A DNA stretch of 64,000 bases from Rhizobium giardinii bv. giardinii H152. GTDB lineage: Bacteria > Pseudomonadota > Alphaproteobacteria > Rhizobiales > Rhizobiaceae. A program made the position numbers and the translations under genes. The stretch is from NCBI RefSeq assembly GCF_000379605.1, contig NZ_KB902668.1, positions 1 through 64,000 of the forward strand, written 5' to 3'. Positions 42,659 to 52,164 of the stretch are shown piece after piece (positions within the stretch are counted from its first letter, which is position 1; every line of letters begins with the position of its first letter). A model generated the notes under the pieces. The model saw only the letters and a list, made by a program, of their open reading frames with translations, searched no databases and was not told where the DNA came from.

Positions 42659-43465
42659 ATGACGTCAAGCTTCAATGTCCACAGTGCGGCGGGCTATGAG
42701 CAGCTCATGGGGCGCTGGAGCCAGCAACTCGCGCCTCTACTGATCGACTTTGCAGGCCTGGCAGATGGCGAACGCGTCCTCGACGTCGGGTGCGGCACCG
42801 GCAGCCTGACATTTGCGCTGCCGAAAGCCGCCAATGTCAGCGAAATTGCCGCGATCGACTATTCGCCTGTCTTTGTCGCCGAAGCGACTCGACGCAACGC
42901 CGATCCGCGGATCACTATCCAGCAAGCCGATGCGTGCGCGCTTCCGTTTCCGGACGGCTACTTCGATCGGGCGCTTTCGCTTCTGGTTCTGCACTTCGTG
43001 CCCGAGGCGGGAAAGGCGGTCTGCGAAATGCGGCGCGTCGTACGGCCGGGCGGCGTGGTCGCAGCAGCGGTCTGGGACCATCTTGGCGGTATGCCGGGCA
43101 TGCGGATGATGGTCGACACCGTGGCCATGCTGGACGAAAACGCGCGCCAACTGCGGAGCTGGTATTGTTTCCAGCCGATGATGCGGCCGGGCGAAATGAA
43201 GCAGAGCTTCATCGAAAATGGGCTGCTGGAGGTGGAGCAGGCATCGCTGGTGATCCGCATGGATTACCAATCATTTGACGATTATTGGGAGCCCATCGCC
43301 GCCGGCGAGGGGCCTTTGGGCAAGTATGTGGCTGCCCTCGCCCCCGCGCAGCGCACAGAAATTGATGCCGCTGTGCGGGACGCCTATGAGGCGGGCCAGC
43401 CCGATGGACCAAGGTCGTTTGCAGCCGTGGCCTGGGCCTGTCGGGGTGTCGTCCCCTCCGCCTGA
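42659..43465 (+). CDS. Class I SAM-dependent methyltransferase
   Basis: A 268-residue methyltransferase of the UbiE/Methyltransf_11 type. Motif I is seen as VLDVGCGTGSLTFALP (about 40-55), motif II region IDYSPVFVAEA, motif III ADACALPFPDGYFDRALSLLVLHF. The substrate is unknown. GGAGG lies 8 bases before the ATG. It follows the urocanase homologue by 96 bases on the same strand; whether it belongs to the same transcript is uncertain. Confidence 0.82.
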   Translation: MTSSFNVHSAAGYEQLMGRWSQQLAPLLIDFAGLADGERVLDVGCGTGSLTFALPKAANVSEIAAIDYSPVFVAEATRRNADPRITIQQADACALPFPDGYFDRALSLLVLHFVPEAGKAVCEMRRVVRPGGVVAAAVWDHLGGMPGMRMMVDTVAMLDENARQLRSWYCFQPMMRPGEMKQSFIENGLLEVEQASLVIRMDYQSFDDYWEPIAAGEGPLGKYVAALAPAQRTEIDAAVRDAYEAGQPDGPRSFAAVAWACRGVVPSA

Positions 43466-43555
43466 AGGGCCGTCTTTCGAGACGACCACGGGCGCTACGG
43501 ATCATCGCGATGGGTCGCGGCGCGGTATCCGTCGTGGACGCCGCGCCGCCCTCCA

Positions 43556-44062
<507 letters not shown>

Positions 44063-44130
44063 TCAATGATCCCCTTGGGCGAACACGCAGACACGGTGAC
44101 CCCTTGGAAGGACACCCCGATCTGCTTGCT

Positions 44131-44275
44131 CTCTTTCATCCGGACTTTAACCGTCGGCTCCGGAATTCAACCGGATCTGCTGACCTTCATACAGACGTAT
44201 GAAGCGCTCGCGGGCTCCGGGAATTTCGTCCCGTTACCGCCGGTGGGGAGTTTCACCCCGCCCTGAGAACGTGCG
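44131..44275 (-). promoter_or_regulatory. FMN riboswitch (RFN element)
   Basis: Read on the minus strand, the sequence has the conserved RFN blocks in order: GGCGGGGTGAAACTCCCCAC, then CGGCGGTAA, GAGCCCGCGAGCG, a variable hairpin, GGTTGAATTCCGGAGCCGAC, and AAAGTCCGGATGAAAGAG. These form the six-way junction that binds flavin mononucleotide. It ends 101 bases before the ribH start, so FMN should repress ribH, probably through the ribosome-binding site; a clear terminator hairpin was not seen. Confidence 0.93.
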
Positions 44276-44333
44276 AGACCGACTATAAAGACTGGCAGGC
44301 GGGCGTCAAACGCAGTGTGCGACGCGCGCGACG

Positions 44334-44368
44334 AAAAAGGCGACAGATTTTCCAATCAAACTGTCGCC
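44334..44368 (-). terminator. Rho-independent terminator of the second polyamine-type ABC operon
   Basis: On the minus strand GGCGACAG...CTGTCGCC forms an 8-bp stem with a 14-base loop followed by TTTTT. It sits 27 bases past the ATPase stop at 44395. Confidence 0.85.
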
Positions 44369-44394
44369 CGAAACATATTTTTGCGGATCAGGTG

Positions 44395-45456
44395 CTACTC
44401 GCGGATGATCAGCAGATCGCTTGCCGTGAATCGCAGGGTGACGACGTCGCCGACGGCGGGCGGGCTGAGGCCCGGTGCGTTGAACATGTCGAAGGAGATC
44501 ACCGGGTCACCGACCTTCATGCGCGTGCGGATAACTGAGCCGAGGAAGTTGCTGGAAACGACCTGGCCGGTCAGCGCCGTATCGCCCTTGGCGCTTTCCG
44601 CGATCGAGCCCGCTTCGGGCCGCAGCGCCAGCGAGACCGTGTCGCCGGCCTTGACCGGGCCGAGAGGCTCACGCAGCGTGATGGCCTGGTCGCCGATGGA
44701 GATGCGGTTGGAGGCAGGGTCGACGACCGTCGCTTCGATCAGGTTCAGCGTACCGACGAAAGAGGCGACGAAGCGGGTGGCCGGCTTGTTGTAGATGTCG
44801 AACGGTGTGCCGATCTGGTCAGCACGGCCGCTGTTCATGACGACGATGCGGTCGGAGATCGACAGCGCCTCTTCCTGGTCGTGAGTGACGAAGACCGTGG
44901 TGATGCCGAGCTGTTGCTGGATCATCCGGATTTCTTCGCGCAGGGAGACGCGGATCTTGGCGTCAAGGGCCGACAGAGGCTCGTCGAGCAAAAGCACCTG
45001 CGGCTTCGGTGCCAGCGCCCGGGCAAGGGCCACGCGCTGCTGCTGGCCGCCGGACATCTGATAGGGGAAGCGATCGGCGAGGTGGCCGAGATGGATGAGC
45101 CCCAGCATTTCCTTGACGCGCGCGTCGACGGCCGCCTTGTTCATGCCGGCGATCTTCAGGCCGAACGCGACGTTGTCGTGCACTGTCATGTTGGGGAAGA
45201 GCGCATAAGCCTGGAAGACCATGCCGATATTGCGCTGGTTGGGCTTGAGGCTTTCCTGGTTCTTGCCGTTGATCTTGATCGTCCCGCCGCTTGGCGTTTC
45301 GAAACCTGCGATCATCCGAAGAACCGTCGTTTTGCCGCAGCCGGAAGGGCCGAGAAAGGAGACGAACTCGCCTTTCTCGATCGTCATGTCGAAATCATGG
45401 ACGACCTGTACAGGACCAAAGCTCTTCTGAATGCCGGCGAGTTCAAGAAAGGACAT
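44395..45456 (-). CDS. Spermidine/putrescine-type ABC transporter ATP-binding protein
   Basis: A 353-residue ABC ATPase: Walker A GPSGCGKTT, Q-loop GMVFQAYALFPNM, signature MSGGQQQRVALARAL, Walker B VLLLDEPLSALD, switch His FVTHDQ and a C-terminal TOBE domain from about residue 280. It is the last gene of a four-gene importer (binding protein, two permeases, ATPase), 14 bases after the second permease. Substrate is unknown beyond the PotABCD/FbpABC-like class. Confidence 0.87.
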   Translation of the reverse strand: MSFLELAGIQKSFGPVQVVHDFDMTIEKGEFVSFLGPSGCGKTTVLRMIAGFETPSGGTIKINGKNQESLKPNQRNIGMVFQAYALFPNMTVHDNVAFGLKIAGMNKAAVDARVKEMLGLIHLGHLADRFPYQMSGGQQQRVALARALAPKPQVLLLDEPLSALDAKIRVSLREEIRMIQQQLGITTVFVTHDQEEALSISDRIVVMNSGRADQIGTPFDIYNKPATRFVASFVGTLNLIEATVVDPASNRISIGDQAITLREPLGPVKAGDTVSLALRPEAGSIAESAKGDTALTGQVVSSNFLGSVIRTRMKVGDPVISFDMFNAPGLSPPAVGDVVTLRFTASDLLIIRE

Positions 45457-45470
45457 GGACGATCAATACC

Positions 45471-46259
45471 TCAGGGCTTGGAAGGAGCCGATTTGCTGAA
45501 ACGGGAGACAAGCTGCAAAAGCGCCATCGAAGCCCAGGTGATGGCAAAGGCGATGATGGCAAGCGCCGGCGGTTCATAGGCGCGGTTGGCGCCGATCAGC
45601 TGCAGATAGGGGCCGAAAGCCGGGCGGTTGAGCAGCGACGGCATGGTGAATTCGCCGATGACGATGGCGAAGGTGATGAATGCGCCGGACAGGACGCCGC
45701 TCATCACGTTCGGAAAAATGCATTTGAACATGATGGTCGGCCAGGATGCTCCAAGGCTCTGGGCCGCTTCCGTCAGCGTGGCGACGTCGATGGTGCGCAT
45801 GGCTGTGTCGACCGAGCGGTACATATAGGGCAGCGACAGCGTCATGAACGAGAACATCAGGAGCAGGTCGGTGCCGCGCGCGGAGCCGGTGAAAGGAATG
45901 AACGACGACGAATTGTAGAGCCGGAGATAACCGAAGACGATGACGATGGCCGGGATGACCAGCGGCATCAGCGTGATGAACTCGACGAAGGGCCGCATCT
46001 GCGGCAGGCGCAGGCGAACCCAATAGGCCGTCGGCACGACGAGCAGGATGCCGAAGACGATGGTCAGGATGGCCATCACGATCGAATAGCTGAAGGATTC
46101 GCGGAACTGGACGTCCGAGAACACCGAGCGGTAGGCATCGAAGGAATATTCGCCGCGGCGCATCCGCAGCGAAAATTCGAACGTCGCGATCAAGGGGATG
46201 ATGAAATAGGAGGCGCCGAAAAGGACAGCGATCCAGGCGCCGATCTTTTGTGTCTTCAT
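45471..46259 (-). CDS. Spermidine/putrescine-type ABC transporter permease (PotC-like)
   Basis: A 262-residue permease with about six membrane segments and the EAA loop LTEAAQSLGASWPTIMFKCIFPNVMSG. The ATG at 46259 overlaps the preceding permease stop as ATGA, favouring it over a GTG nine bases upstream. It pairs with the 46256-47128 product. Confidence 0.86.
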   Translation of the reverse strand: MKTQKIGAWIAVLFGASYFIIPLIATFEFSLRMRRGEYSFDAYRSVFSDVQFRESFSYSIVMAILTIVFGILLVVPTAYWVRLRLPQMRPFVEFITLMPLVIPAIVIVFGYLRLYNSSSFIPFTGSARGTDLLLMFSFMTLSLPYMYRSVDTAMRTIDVATLTEAAQSLGASWPTIMFKCIFPNVMSGVLSGAFITFAIVIGEFTMPSLLNRPAFGPYLQLIGANRAYEPPALAIIAFAITWASMALLQLVSRFSKSAPSKP

Positions 46260-47128
46260 TTCTGCCACCGTTCGGCGCGCATGCGGAGCCAGATATAGAT
46301 GAGGTTGGAAATGCCGGTGATGACGATCATCCCGAGCGCCAGCGCATAGCCGAGGTTAGGATTGTGCAGGACGTCGCCACGGATCTGGGCGTAAAGCTGG
46401 ATCGGCACGATGTTGAAGGTTGAACCGGTCAGCGAGTAGGCCGTGGCGATGGCGCCGAAGGAATTGGCGAACAGCAGCAGCGTCGTGCCGAGAATGCTCG
46501 GGAACAGGATCGGCAGCGCCACCTTCAGCCAGTATTGCGTGTTGGTCGCGCCGAGGATTTCGGCCGCTTCCCGCCATTCCTTCTTCAAGCCGTCAAGTGC
46601 CGGCGTGATGATCAGCACCATCAACGGGATCTGGAAGTACATATAGGTGATGGTCAGGCCGATGAAGCTCAACAGGTTGAAGCCGGTGGCATAGAGATTG
46701 ATGCCGAACCAGTCGCGCAGGAGCAACGTCACCAGGCCCGTGCGGCCGAGCGTGGCAAGGAAGGCGAAGGCGAGCGGCACGCCGGCGAAATTGGAGGCGA
46801 CGCCCGAAAAGGTCAGAAGCGAGGAGCGGATCCAGGAGGGCAGGCCGCCGAGCACCACGGCCCACGCGAGAAAGAAGCCGATGAACGCGCCGCCCAGCGA
46901 CGACGCCAGGCTGACCCTTATCGAAATCCAGTAGGAGGCCAGGATCTTGTCGGTGAAGAGCCCGGAAATGTTGTCGAAGGTGAACTCGCCGGCCGGATTG
47001 AGAAACGCGCCGGTGACCAGGTAGAGCGTCGGGGCGATCAGGAACATCACTGCAAAAAGCAGGAAAGGCAATATACCGAGCCAGTCGATGGCCGTCTTCT
47101 TCAAATCAATGGCCTGTTTGGCGCTCAT
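46256..47128 (-). CDS. Spermidine/putrescine-type ABC transporter permease (PotB-like)
   Basis: A 290-residue permease with about six membrane segments and the EAA loop WREAAEILGATNTQYWLKVALPILFPS. A strong stem-loop at 47153-47186 separates it from the binding-protein gene, so it is probably expressed at a lower level than that gene. Confidence 0.86.
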   Translation of the reverse strand: MSAKQAIDLKKTAIDWLGILPFLLFAVMFLIAPTLYLVTGAFLNPAGEFTFDNISGLFTDKILASYWISIRVSLASSLGGAFIGFFLAWAVVLGGLPSWIRSSLLTFSGVASNFAGVPLAFAFLATLGRTGLVTLLLRDWFGINLYATGFNLLSFIGLTITYMYFQIPLMVLIITPALDGLKKEWREAAEILGATNTQYWLKVALPILFPSILGTTLLLFANSFGAIATAYSLTGSTFNIVPIQLYAQIRGDVLHNPNLGYALALGMIVITGISNLIYIWLRMRAERWQK

Positions 47129-47152
47129 CCGGAAACCGTTTGGTGAAAATTG

Positions 47153-47186
47153 AAAAACAGCCTTCCCGCGCGGTCGCGGGAAGGCC
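47153..47186 (-). terminator. Intra-operon stem-loop (partial terminator or mRNA stabiliser)
   Basis: GCCTTCCCGCG and CGCGGGAAGGC form a perfect 11-bp stem with a 4-base loop; on the minus strand TGTTTTTC follows. It lies between the binding-protein stop and the first permease start. Such hairpins usually let the binding protein be made in excess over the membrane subunits. Confidence 0.75.
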
Positions 47187-47200
47187 TTGATGCGGCAGTC

Positions 47201-48304
47201 TTACTGGACGTTGGCGCCGACGACGGTGTCCCAGCCCTTGGTGATGACTTCCTTGTAGGCTTCCTGTTCTTCCAGCGTCGGGAACACGGCCTTTTCATAG
47301 GAAGCGGCCGGCGGCAGCTTGTCGAGCAGGTCCTGCGGGATCTTGCCGTTCTTGGCGAGATCGTTGAAGCGGATCGGGTGGCAATAGCCCTTCAGCCAGC
47401 CGAGCTGACCTTCGTCGGAATAGAGGTATTCCATCCAGAGCTTGGCAGCGTTCGGGTGCGGCGCATAGGCGGAGATCGCCTGGACGTAAACGCCGGCGAC
47501 AACGCCGGAAGCCGGGACGACGACGTCGACCGGCGGGTTGCCGGCAAGCGTGTCACGGTCGGCAAGCGCGTTGTAGTCCCAGCGCAGGATGATCGGCGTC
47601 GTGCCCTGGGCGAGCGGAGCGGACTTGCCGATGACCGGGACGAAGTTGCCCTTCGCGTTCAGTTCCTTGAAGAAGGTAAGGCCCGCTTCGCCGGCCTTGG
47701 CTACGTCGCCGCCGGCAGCGGAAAGACCGGCCGCGAAAACGCCGGAGATGGCCTGGTTTGCGGTGCGCGGGTCACCGGCAAGAGCGACCATGTTGGCATA
47801 TTCCGGCTTCAACAGGTCGGCCCAGTCCTTCGGGCTTTCCTTGACGATGTCCTTGTTCACTTCGAAGGACATGACGCCGTAATAGTCGCCGTACCAGTAG
47901 CCTTCAGCATCCTTTGCAGTGTCCGGGATCGTGTCCCAGGTTTCGACCTTGTAGGGCTGGATCAGCTTTTCAGCCTTTGCCGAGGGGCCGAAGGAAAGGC
48001 CGACGTCGATCACGTCAGGGGCCTGGTCGCCCTTGTTGTCCTTGTTGGCCTTGATGGCTTCGATTTCATCGCCCGAACCGGCGTCCGGGTTGAGTTCGTT
48101 GACGGTCAGGCCGTACTTGGCCTTGAAGCCCTCGATGACGCCGCCGTAGCCGCACCAGTCGTGGGGCAGGGCGATCGTGGTGAGCGTGCCTTCTGCCTTG
48201 GCAGCGGCAATCAGTTCGGCGCTCGGCTCGGCAGCCGCGATGGCGGTCGATGCCACGACCATGGCGGTCGAAAGCGAAAGCAGGCGGCGCATATGTGAAA
48301 TCAC
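47201..48304 (-). CDS. Spermidine/putrescine-type ABC transporter periplasmic binding protein
   Basis: A 367-residue binding protein with a signal peptide (MRRLLSLSTAMVVASTAI, ending AAAEPS) and a PotD/FbpA-like fold (LTTIALPHDWCGYGGVIEGF, VNELNPDAGSGDEIEAI). The start is taken as GTG 48304 because AGGAG lies 7 bases upstream; an ATG at 48292 is too far from that site. It leads the importer operon. A TGTGACAG half-site at 48375-48382 matches the palindrome near the RpiR gene, hinting at shared control. Confidence 0.84.
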   Translation of the reverse strand: MISHMRRLLSLSTAMVVASTAIAAAEPSAELIAAAKAEGTLTTIALPHDWCGYGGVIEGFKAKYGLTVNELNPDAGSGDEIEAIKANKDNKGDQAPDVIDVGLSFGPSAKAEKLIQPYKVETWDTIPDTAKDAEGYWYGDYYGVMSFEVNKDIVKESPKDWADLLKPEYANMVALAGDPRTANQAISGVFAAGLSAAGGDVAKAGEAGLTFFKELNAKGNFVPVIGKSAPLAQGTTPIILRWDYNALADRDTLAGNPPVDVVVPASGVVAGVYVQAISAYAPHPNAAKLWMEYLYSDEGQLGWLKGYCHPIRFNDLAKNGKIPQDLLDKLPPAASYEKAVFPTLEEQEAYKEVITKGWDTVVGANVQ

Positions 48305-48547
48305 TGGTCTTCTCCTCTTGTGGTTATATCAGGCAGCTTCGATGGAAGCTGATACTGGGGTCCGATGAAGCTTATGTGACAGGCACCGTTCCCTTTGCGA
48401 CAGGACATTCGCAGCCGGAACACCTTCATTTTATTTTCAAAATTTGAACCCGCCCGGATACAGGCGGTAATTATACCACTTATCGAATTGCGGTTCGCGA
48501 CATCCTTCGTCAGGGTTCGGCGCTGCGTTCTATCTCTCTTGCTCCTC

Positions 48548-49426
48548 CTAAAGCGGCCTGCGAAAAAGCCGTGTTGAATCGAACAGGTTCTCGAGCGTTT
48601 TCATGCGGTCGCGCGTCTCGTCCCAGATGGAACTCTGCACGGCCTCGATCAGCGCCTCGACGGCAAACAGGATGATGACCGAACTGTCCCAGGCGGACGG
48701 CGCCTCGATCTGGATGCGGAAAACACGCCGTGCCGACTTGGCGACGGGAGAGCCCCACTGGTCGGTGAACAGAATGATTTCGACGCCGCGGTCGCGGGCA
48801 ATGCGCGCGAGCGTTTCCATTTCCTGCTCGTAGCGGCGGATATCGAACAGGATCAGGACGTCGCCCTTCCTCATGTCGAGCACGTAGTGCGGCCAGGAAC
48901 TGGAGTTGGCGGCGATCCGGGTCACGCCGGAGCGGATGACCTGAAGATGTGTAAAGAAATAATCGGCCAGCGCGCCGGTGATGCGGCCGCCGACCAGATA
49001 GATATTGCGCTTGCGGTCGGCAATCATCGCGGCCGCACCGTCGAACTCTGCCGTCTCGAGCTGGGCGAGGCTGGCGCGCAGGTTGTTTATCGTTGTGTCG
49101 GCGAAGCGGTTGAGGATGTGCGCGCCCGGCGCGTTGGCGGCCCAGCGGTCGTGCTTGCTGATCGGGTTGGAGATCGTCGCTTCGAGTTCCTGGTGGAGTC
49201 GCTGCTGGAAATCGGGAAATCCGCGGAAGCCGAGCTTCTGCACCATGCGCGCGACGGTCGGCGTCGACACGCCTGCATTCTCGGCAACAGTCGTGATGCT
49301 GCCGAGCCCGGAGACCGGGTAATTGTCGAGAAGCGTCGCCGCCAACTGCTTTTCCGCGCGCGTCAGCACGGAGAAATGGGCGTTGATCACATCTGACACC
49401 GTCACAGTGCCTTCAGAGCTTGTCAA
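48548..49426 (-). CDS. MurR/RpiR-family transcriptional regulator
   Basis: A 292-residue regulator: N-terminal RpiR HTH (about 1-80, ITTVAENAGVSTPTVARMVQKLGFRGFPDFQ) and a C-terminal SIS domain (about 125-260, IYLVGGRITGALADYF, GDVLILFDIRRYEQE). SIS domains usually bind sugar phosphates, but RpiR members next to amine clusters occur. The start is probably TTG 49426 (AGGGG upstream). It sits between the ABC importer and the divergent gamma-glutamylation cluster and may control both. Confidence 0.82.
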   Translation of the reverse strand: MTSSEGTVTVSDVINAHFSVLTRAEKQLAATLLDNYPVSGLGSITTVAENAGVSTPTVARMVQKLGFRGFPDFQQRLHQELEATISNPISKHDRWAANAPGAHILNRFADTTINNLRASLAQLETAEFDGAAAMIADRKRNIYLVGGRITGALADYFFTHLQVIRSGVTRIAANSSSWPHYVLDMRKGDVLILFDIRRYEQEMETLARIARDRGVEIILFTDQWGSPVAKSARRVFRIQIEAPSAWDSSVIILFAVEALIEAVQSSIWDETRDRMKTLENLFDSTRLFRRPL

Positions 49427-49457
49427 TATCGATCCCCTGAGCCGGTCTTTGCCGGCT

Positions 49458-49486
49458 TTGTGACAGAGTAAACATCGCTGTCACAA
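49458..49486. promoter_or_regulatory. Candidate RpiR operator
   Basis: TTGTGACAG and CTGTCACAA are perfect 9-bp inverted arms 11 bases apart in the divergent region between the RpiR gene and the amidohydrolase gene. The core TGTGACAG recurs once before the ABC binding-protein gene (48375-48382). Confidence 0.55.
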
Positions 49487-49529
49487 TTGGAGTCAATGGG
49501 TTTTTTGAAGAGATCGTTTCAGTTTTCGG

Positions 49530-49558
49530 TTGACACGGGTGAAGTCGTGAAGAATTCT
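49530..49558 (+). promoter_or_regulatory. Possible sigma-70-type promoter of the amidohydrolase-permease operon
   Basis: TTGACA at 49530-49535 is followed after 17 bases by AATTCT, about 75 bases before the TTG start at 49635 and downstream of the palindrome at 49458-49486. The -35 box is perfect, the -10 weak. Confidence 0.4.
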
Positions 49559-49634
49559 TTTCATTAACGAATGCTGCGGCCCTTTTCACCGGGCCTGCTT
49601 TCAGGCCTGAAGGCAACTGAAAAGGAAATCGCAT

Positions 49635-50402
49635 TTGACGAAGCTTTTGACAGAGGCGGAGGGATCGCCTGTCGCGGTGGAAAATTCGCAGGCGTCGAGC
49701 CCGTTTCTGCTGGTGTGCGAGCACGCGTCCCCCCGACTTCCGGAGAAAATGGGCACGCTTGGTCTGTCGCCCGCGGCCCTGTCCAGCCATATCGCCTGGG
49801 ATCCTGGCGCGCTGGCCGTGTCCGAGCTTCTGGTGAAAAGCCTTGATGCGACGCTGATCTATCAGCGGTTTTCACGTCTGGTCTATGATTGCAATCGCCC
49901 GCCGGAAGCGCAAGCTGCCATGCCGCCCGTCAGCGAGGTCTTCGAGATACCCGGAAATGCCGCGATTTCCGCAGCCGAGCGCCGGGCGCGGACGGAGGCG
50001 CTCTATCTGCCGTTCCGGGACGAGCTGGCCGATTTCATTGCTGCGCGCAAGGTGAGCGGCAGACCACCCGTGCTGGTGACCATGCACACTTTCACGCCGG
50101 TCTATCACGGCAGGCAGCGCGAGGTCGAAGTCGGTATCCTGCACGACACGGACAAACGGCTGGCCGACTGTATGCTGGCGGCCGCCGGAAAAACGAAACG
50201 CTACGATACCCGCCGCAACGAGCCTTATGGGCCGGCCGACGGCGTTACGCATACACTCATCGAGCATGGCTTGAAGAACGGCCTGCTCAACGTAATGATC
50301 GAGATCCGCAACGATCTCGTTTCGGATGAAATCGGTCAAAAGGTCATGGCCGATTATCTGACGGGCCTGCTGGGTGAAAGCCTGGCGTCACTGTCGCAAT
50401 AA
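49635..50402 (+). CDS. N-formylglutamate amidohydrolase-family protein
   Basis: A 255-residue member of the N-formylglutamate amidohydrolase family (PF05013). Conserved pieces are VCEHASPRLPE, HIAWDPGALAVSELL, SRLVYDCNRPP, MHTFTPVYHG and MIEIRNDLV, with His/Glu residues suited to a zinc site. The start is TTG 49635 with AAGGAAA upstream. In hut operons this family is HutG; here it leads a set with a glutamine-synthetase-like ligase and permease. It may instead hydrolyse a gamma-glutamyl or N-acyl glutamate product, in the role PuuD has in putrescine use. That role is inferred. Confidence 0.8.
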   Translation: MTKLLTEAEGSPVAVENSQASSPFLLVCEHASPRLPEKMGTLGLSPAALSSHIAWDPGALAVSELLVKSLDATLIYQRFSRLVYDCNRPPEAQAAMPPVSEVFEIPGNAAISAAERRARTEALYLPFRDELADFIAARKVSGRPPVLVTMHTFTPVYHGRQREVEVGILHDTDKRLADCMLAAAGKTKRYDTRRNEPYGPADGVTHTLIEHGLKNGLLNVMIEIRNDLVSDEIGQKVMADYLTGLLGESLASLSQ

Positions 50403-50514
50403 AAAGACCTGGGGAGCGGCATGTCCGCGGAGACTGGTCCATGGGCTTCCATGGACACTGGCACTTCAGCCGGCCGGCAATACCGCCGGAGGCTGGTCGA
50501 TACAGGGGAAAAAA

Positions 50515-52062
50515 ATGTCAGACTATACAGACGTAGACAAGCATGAGGACATGAAAGTCCTCCATTCCATGGGCTATGCGCAGGAACTTGAGCGGCGCAT
50601 GAGTTCATTTTCCAACTTTGCCGTATCCTTCTCGATCATCTGCATTCTTTCGGGCGGTATCAACTCGCTCGCGCAGGCCACGTCGGGAGCGGGTGGTGCC
50701 GCGATCGGCATCGGCTGGCCGCTGGGCTGCTTCATATCGCTCGTCTTCGCGGTTGCCATGGCACAGATCAGCTCGGCCTATCCGACAGCAGGCGGCCTGT
50801 ATCACTGGGGCTCGATCCTCGGCAACCGCTTCACCGGCTGGCTGACCGCATGGTTCAATCTCCTGGGTCTTGTCACCGTGCTCGGCGCAATTAACGTCGG
50901 CACCTATTATTTCTTCATGGGGTCCTTCGGTACGCCGTATCTCGGTCTTGAAGATTCCATGACCGTTCGTCTCGTCTTCCTGGTGATCGTCACCGGCCTT
51001 CAGGCGATCGTGAACCACATGGGCATCGGCCTCACCGCCAAGCTCACGGACTTCTCCGGTTACCTGATCTTCGCCACGGCGATCCTTCTTGCCCTTACAT
51101 GCCTGGTCGCCGCCGACAGCTACGAGGTAGGCCGCCTTTTTACGTTCTCCAACTATTCCGGTGAAACCGGCGGTAATGTATGGCCGGCAACCTCGGGCAC
51201 CTGGGTTTTCCTGCTTGGCCTGCTTTTGCCGATCTACACGATCACCGGGTATGATGCTTCGGCGCATACGTCGGAAGAGACGGTCAAGGCAGCGGTTTCC
51301 GTTCCCAAGGGGATGGTGTCCTCCGTTTTGTGGTCGGCCCTGTTCGGCTACATCATGCTGTGCAGCTTCGTGCTGATGATCCCGAACATGGACGAAGCCG
51401 CCAAGCAGGGCTGGAACGTGTTCTTCTGGGCGATGGACACTCAGGTCCACCCGCTTATCAAGGACGTCCTCTATCTTGCGATCTTCGTCAGTCAATGGCT
51501 GTGCGGTCTGGCGACGGTAACGTCGGTCTCACGCATGATCTTCGCCTTTTCGCGTGACGGCGGATTGCCGGCATCGAAGGCCCTCGCAAAGGTCAGCCCG
51601 ACCTATCGCACGCCGGTTGCGGCGATCTGGACCGGCTCGATCCTCTCCGTGCTTTTCGTTTGGGGCTCGTCGCTCGTTTCGATTGGCGAAACGCCGGTCT
51701 ATACGATCGTCGTTTCCTGCACCGTCATCTTCCTGTTCTTCTCCTTTGCAATCCCGATCACACTTGGCCTGCTCGCCTGGGGGACGTCAAAGTGGGACAA
51801 GATGGGGCCGTGGAACCTCGGTGAGGGCATGTTCAAGCTCTTTGCCGTCTTGTCGATCATCGCGATGGTTCTGATCTTCGTGCTCGGTATCCAACCGCCG
51901 AACGATTGGGCGCTCTACATCACCGTCGGGTTCCTGATCGTCACCGCCATTGTCTGGTTCGGCTTCGAAACGCGCCGCTTCAAGGGCCCGCCGATTGGCG
52001 AAGAGGTTGCGCGCCGCGCCGCCGTGATCGCCGCCGCCGAAAAGGCGGTTGGGGAAAAGTGA
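50515..52062 (+). CDS. APC-family amino acid/amine permease
   Basis: A 515-residue secondary transporter with about twelve membrane helices. The N-terminal core FSNFAVSFSIICILSGGINS and the GGLYHWG motif are typical of the amino acid/choline/GABA group (ACT family, Uga4/BAT1-like). It should take up an amino acid, amine or amino alcohol across the inner membrane. The ATG at 50515 follows GGGGA. Downstream ligase, aldehyde and alcohol dehydrogenases suggest its substrate enters a gamma-glutamylation pathway. Confidence 0.88.
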   Translation: MSDYTDVDKHEDMKVLHSMGYAQELERRMSSFSNFAVSFSIICILSGGINSLAQATSGAGGAAIGIGWPLGCFISLVFAVAMAQISSAYPTAGGLYHWGSILGNRFTGWLTAWFNLLGLVTVLGAINVGTYYFFMGSFGTPYLGLEDSMTVRLVFLVIVTGLQAIVNHMGIGLTAKLTDFSGYLIFATAILLALTCLVAADSYEVGRLFTFSNYSGETGGNVWPATSGTWVFLLGLLLPIYTITGYDASAHTSEETVKAAVSVPKGMVSSVLWSALFGYIMLCSFVLMIPNMDEAAKQGWNVFFWAMDTQVHPLIKDVLYLAIFVSQWLCGLATVTSVSRMIFAFSRDGGLPASKALAKVSPTYRTPVAAIWTGSILSVLFVWGSSLVSIGETPVYTIVVSCTVIFLFFSFAIPITLGLLAWGTSKWDKMGPWNLGEGMFKLFAVLSIIAMVLIFVLGIQPPNDWALYITVGFLIVTAIVWFGFETRRFKGPPIGEEVARRAAVIAAAEKAVGEK

Positions 52063-52164
52063 ACCGGTGAGATAGTGCGGGGGCCGCCTTTGCGCGGCTT
52101 CCGCCAGACATCCAGCAATGGAGCGCCTGACGGCTCCGTTACGATCAAGCACGGGATTTTTGCA

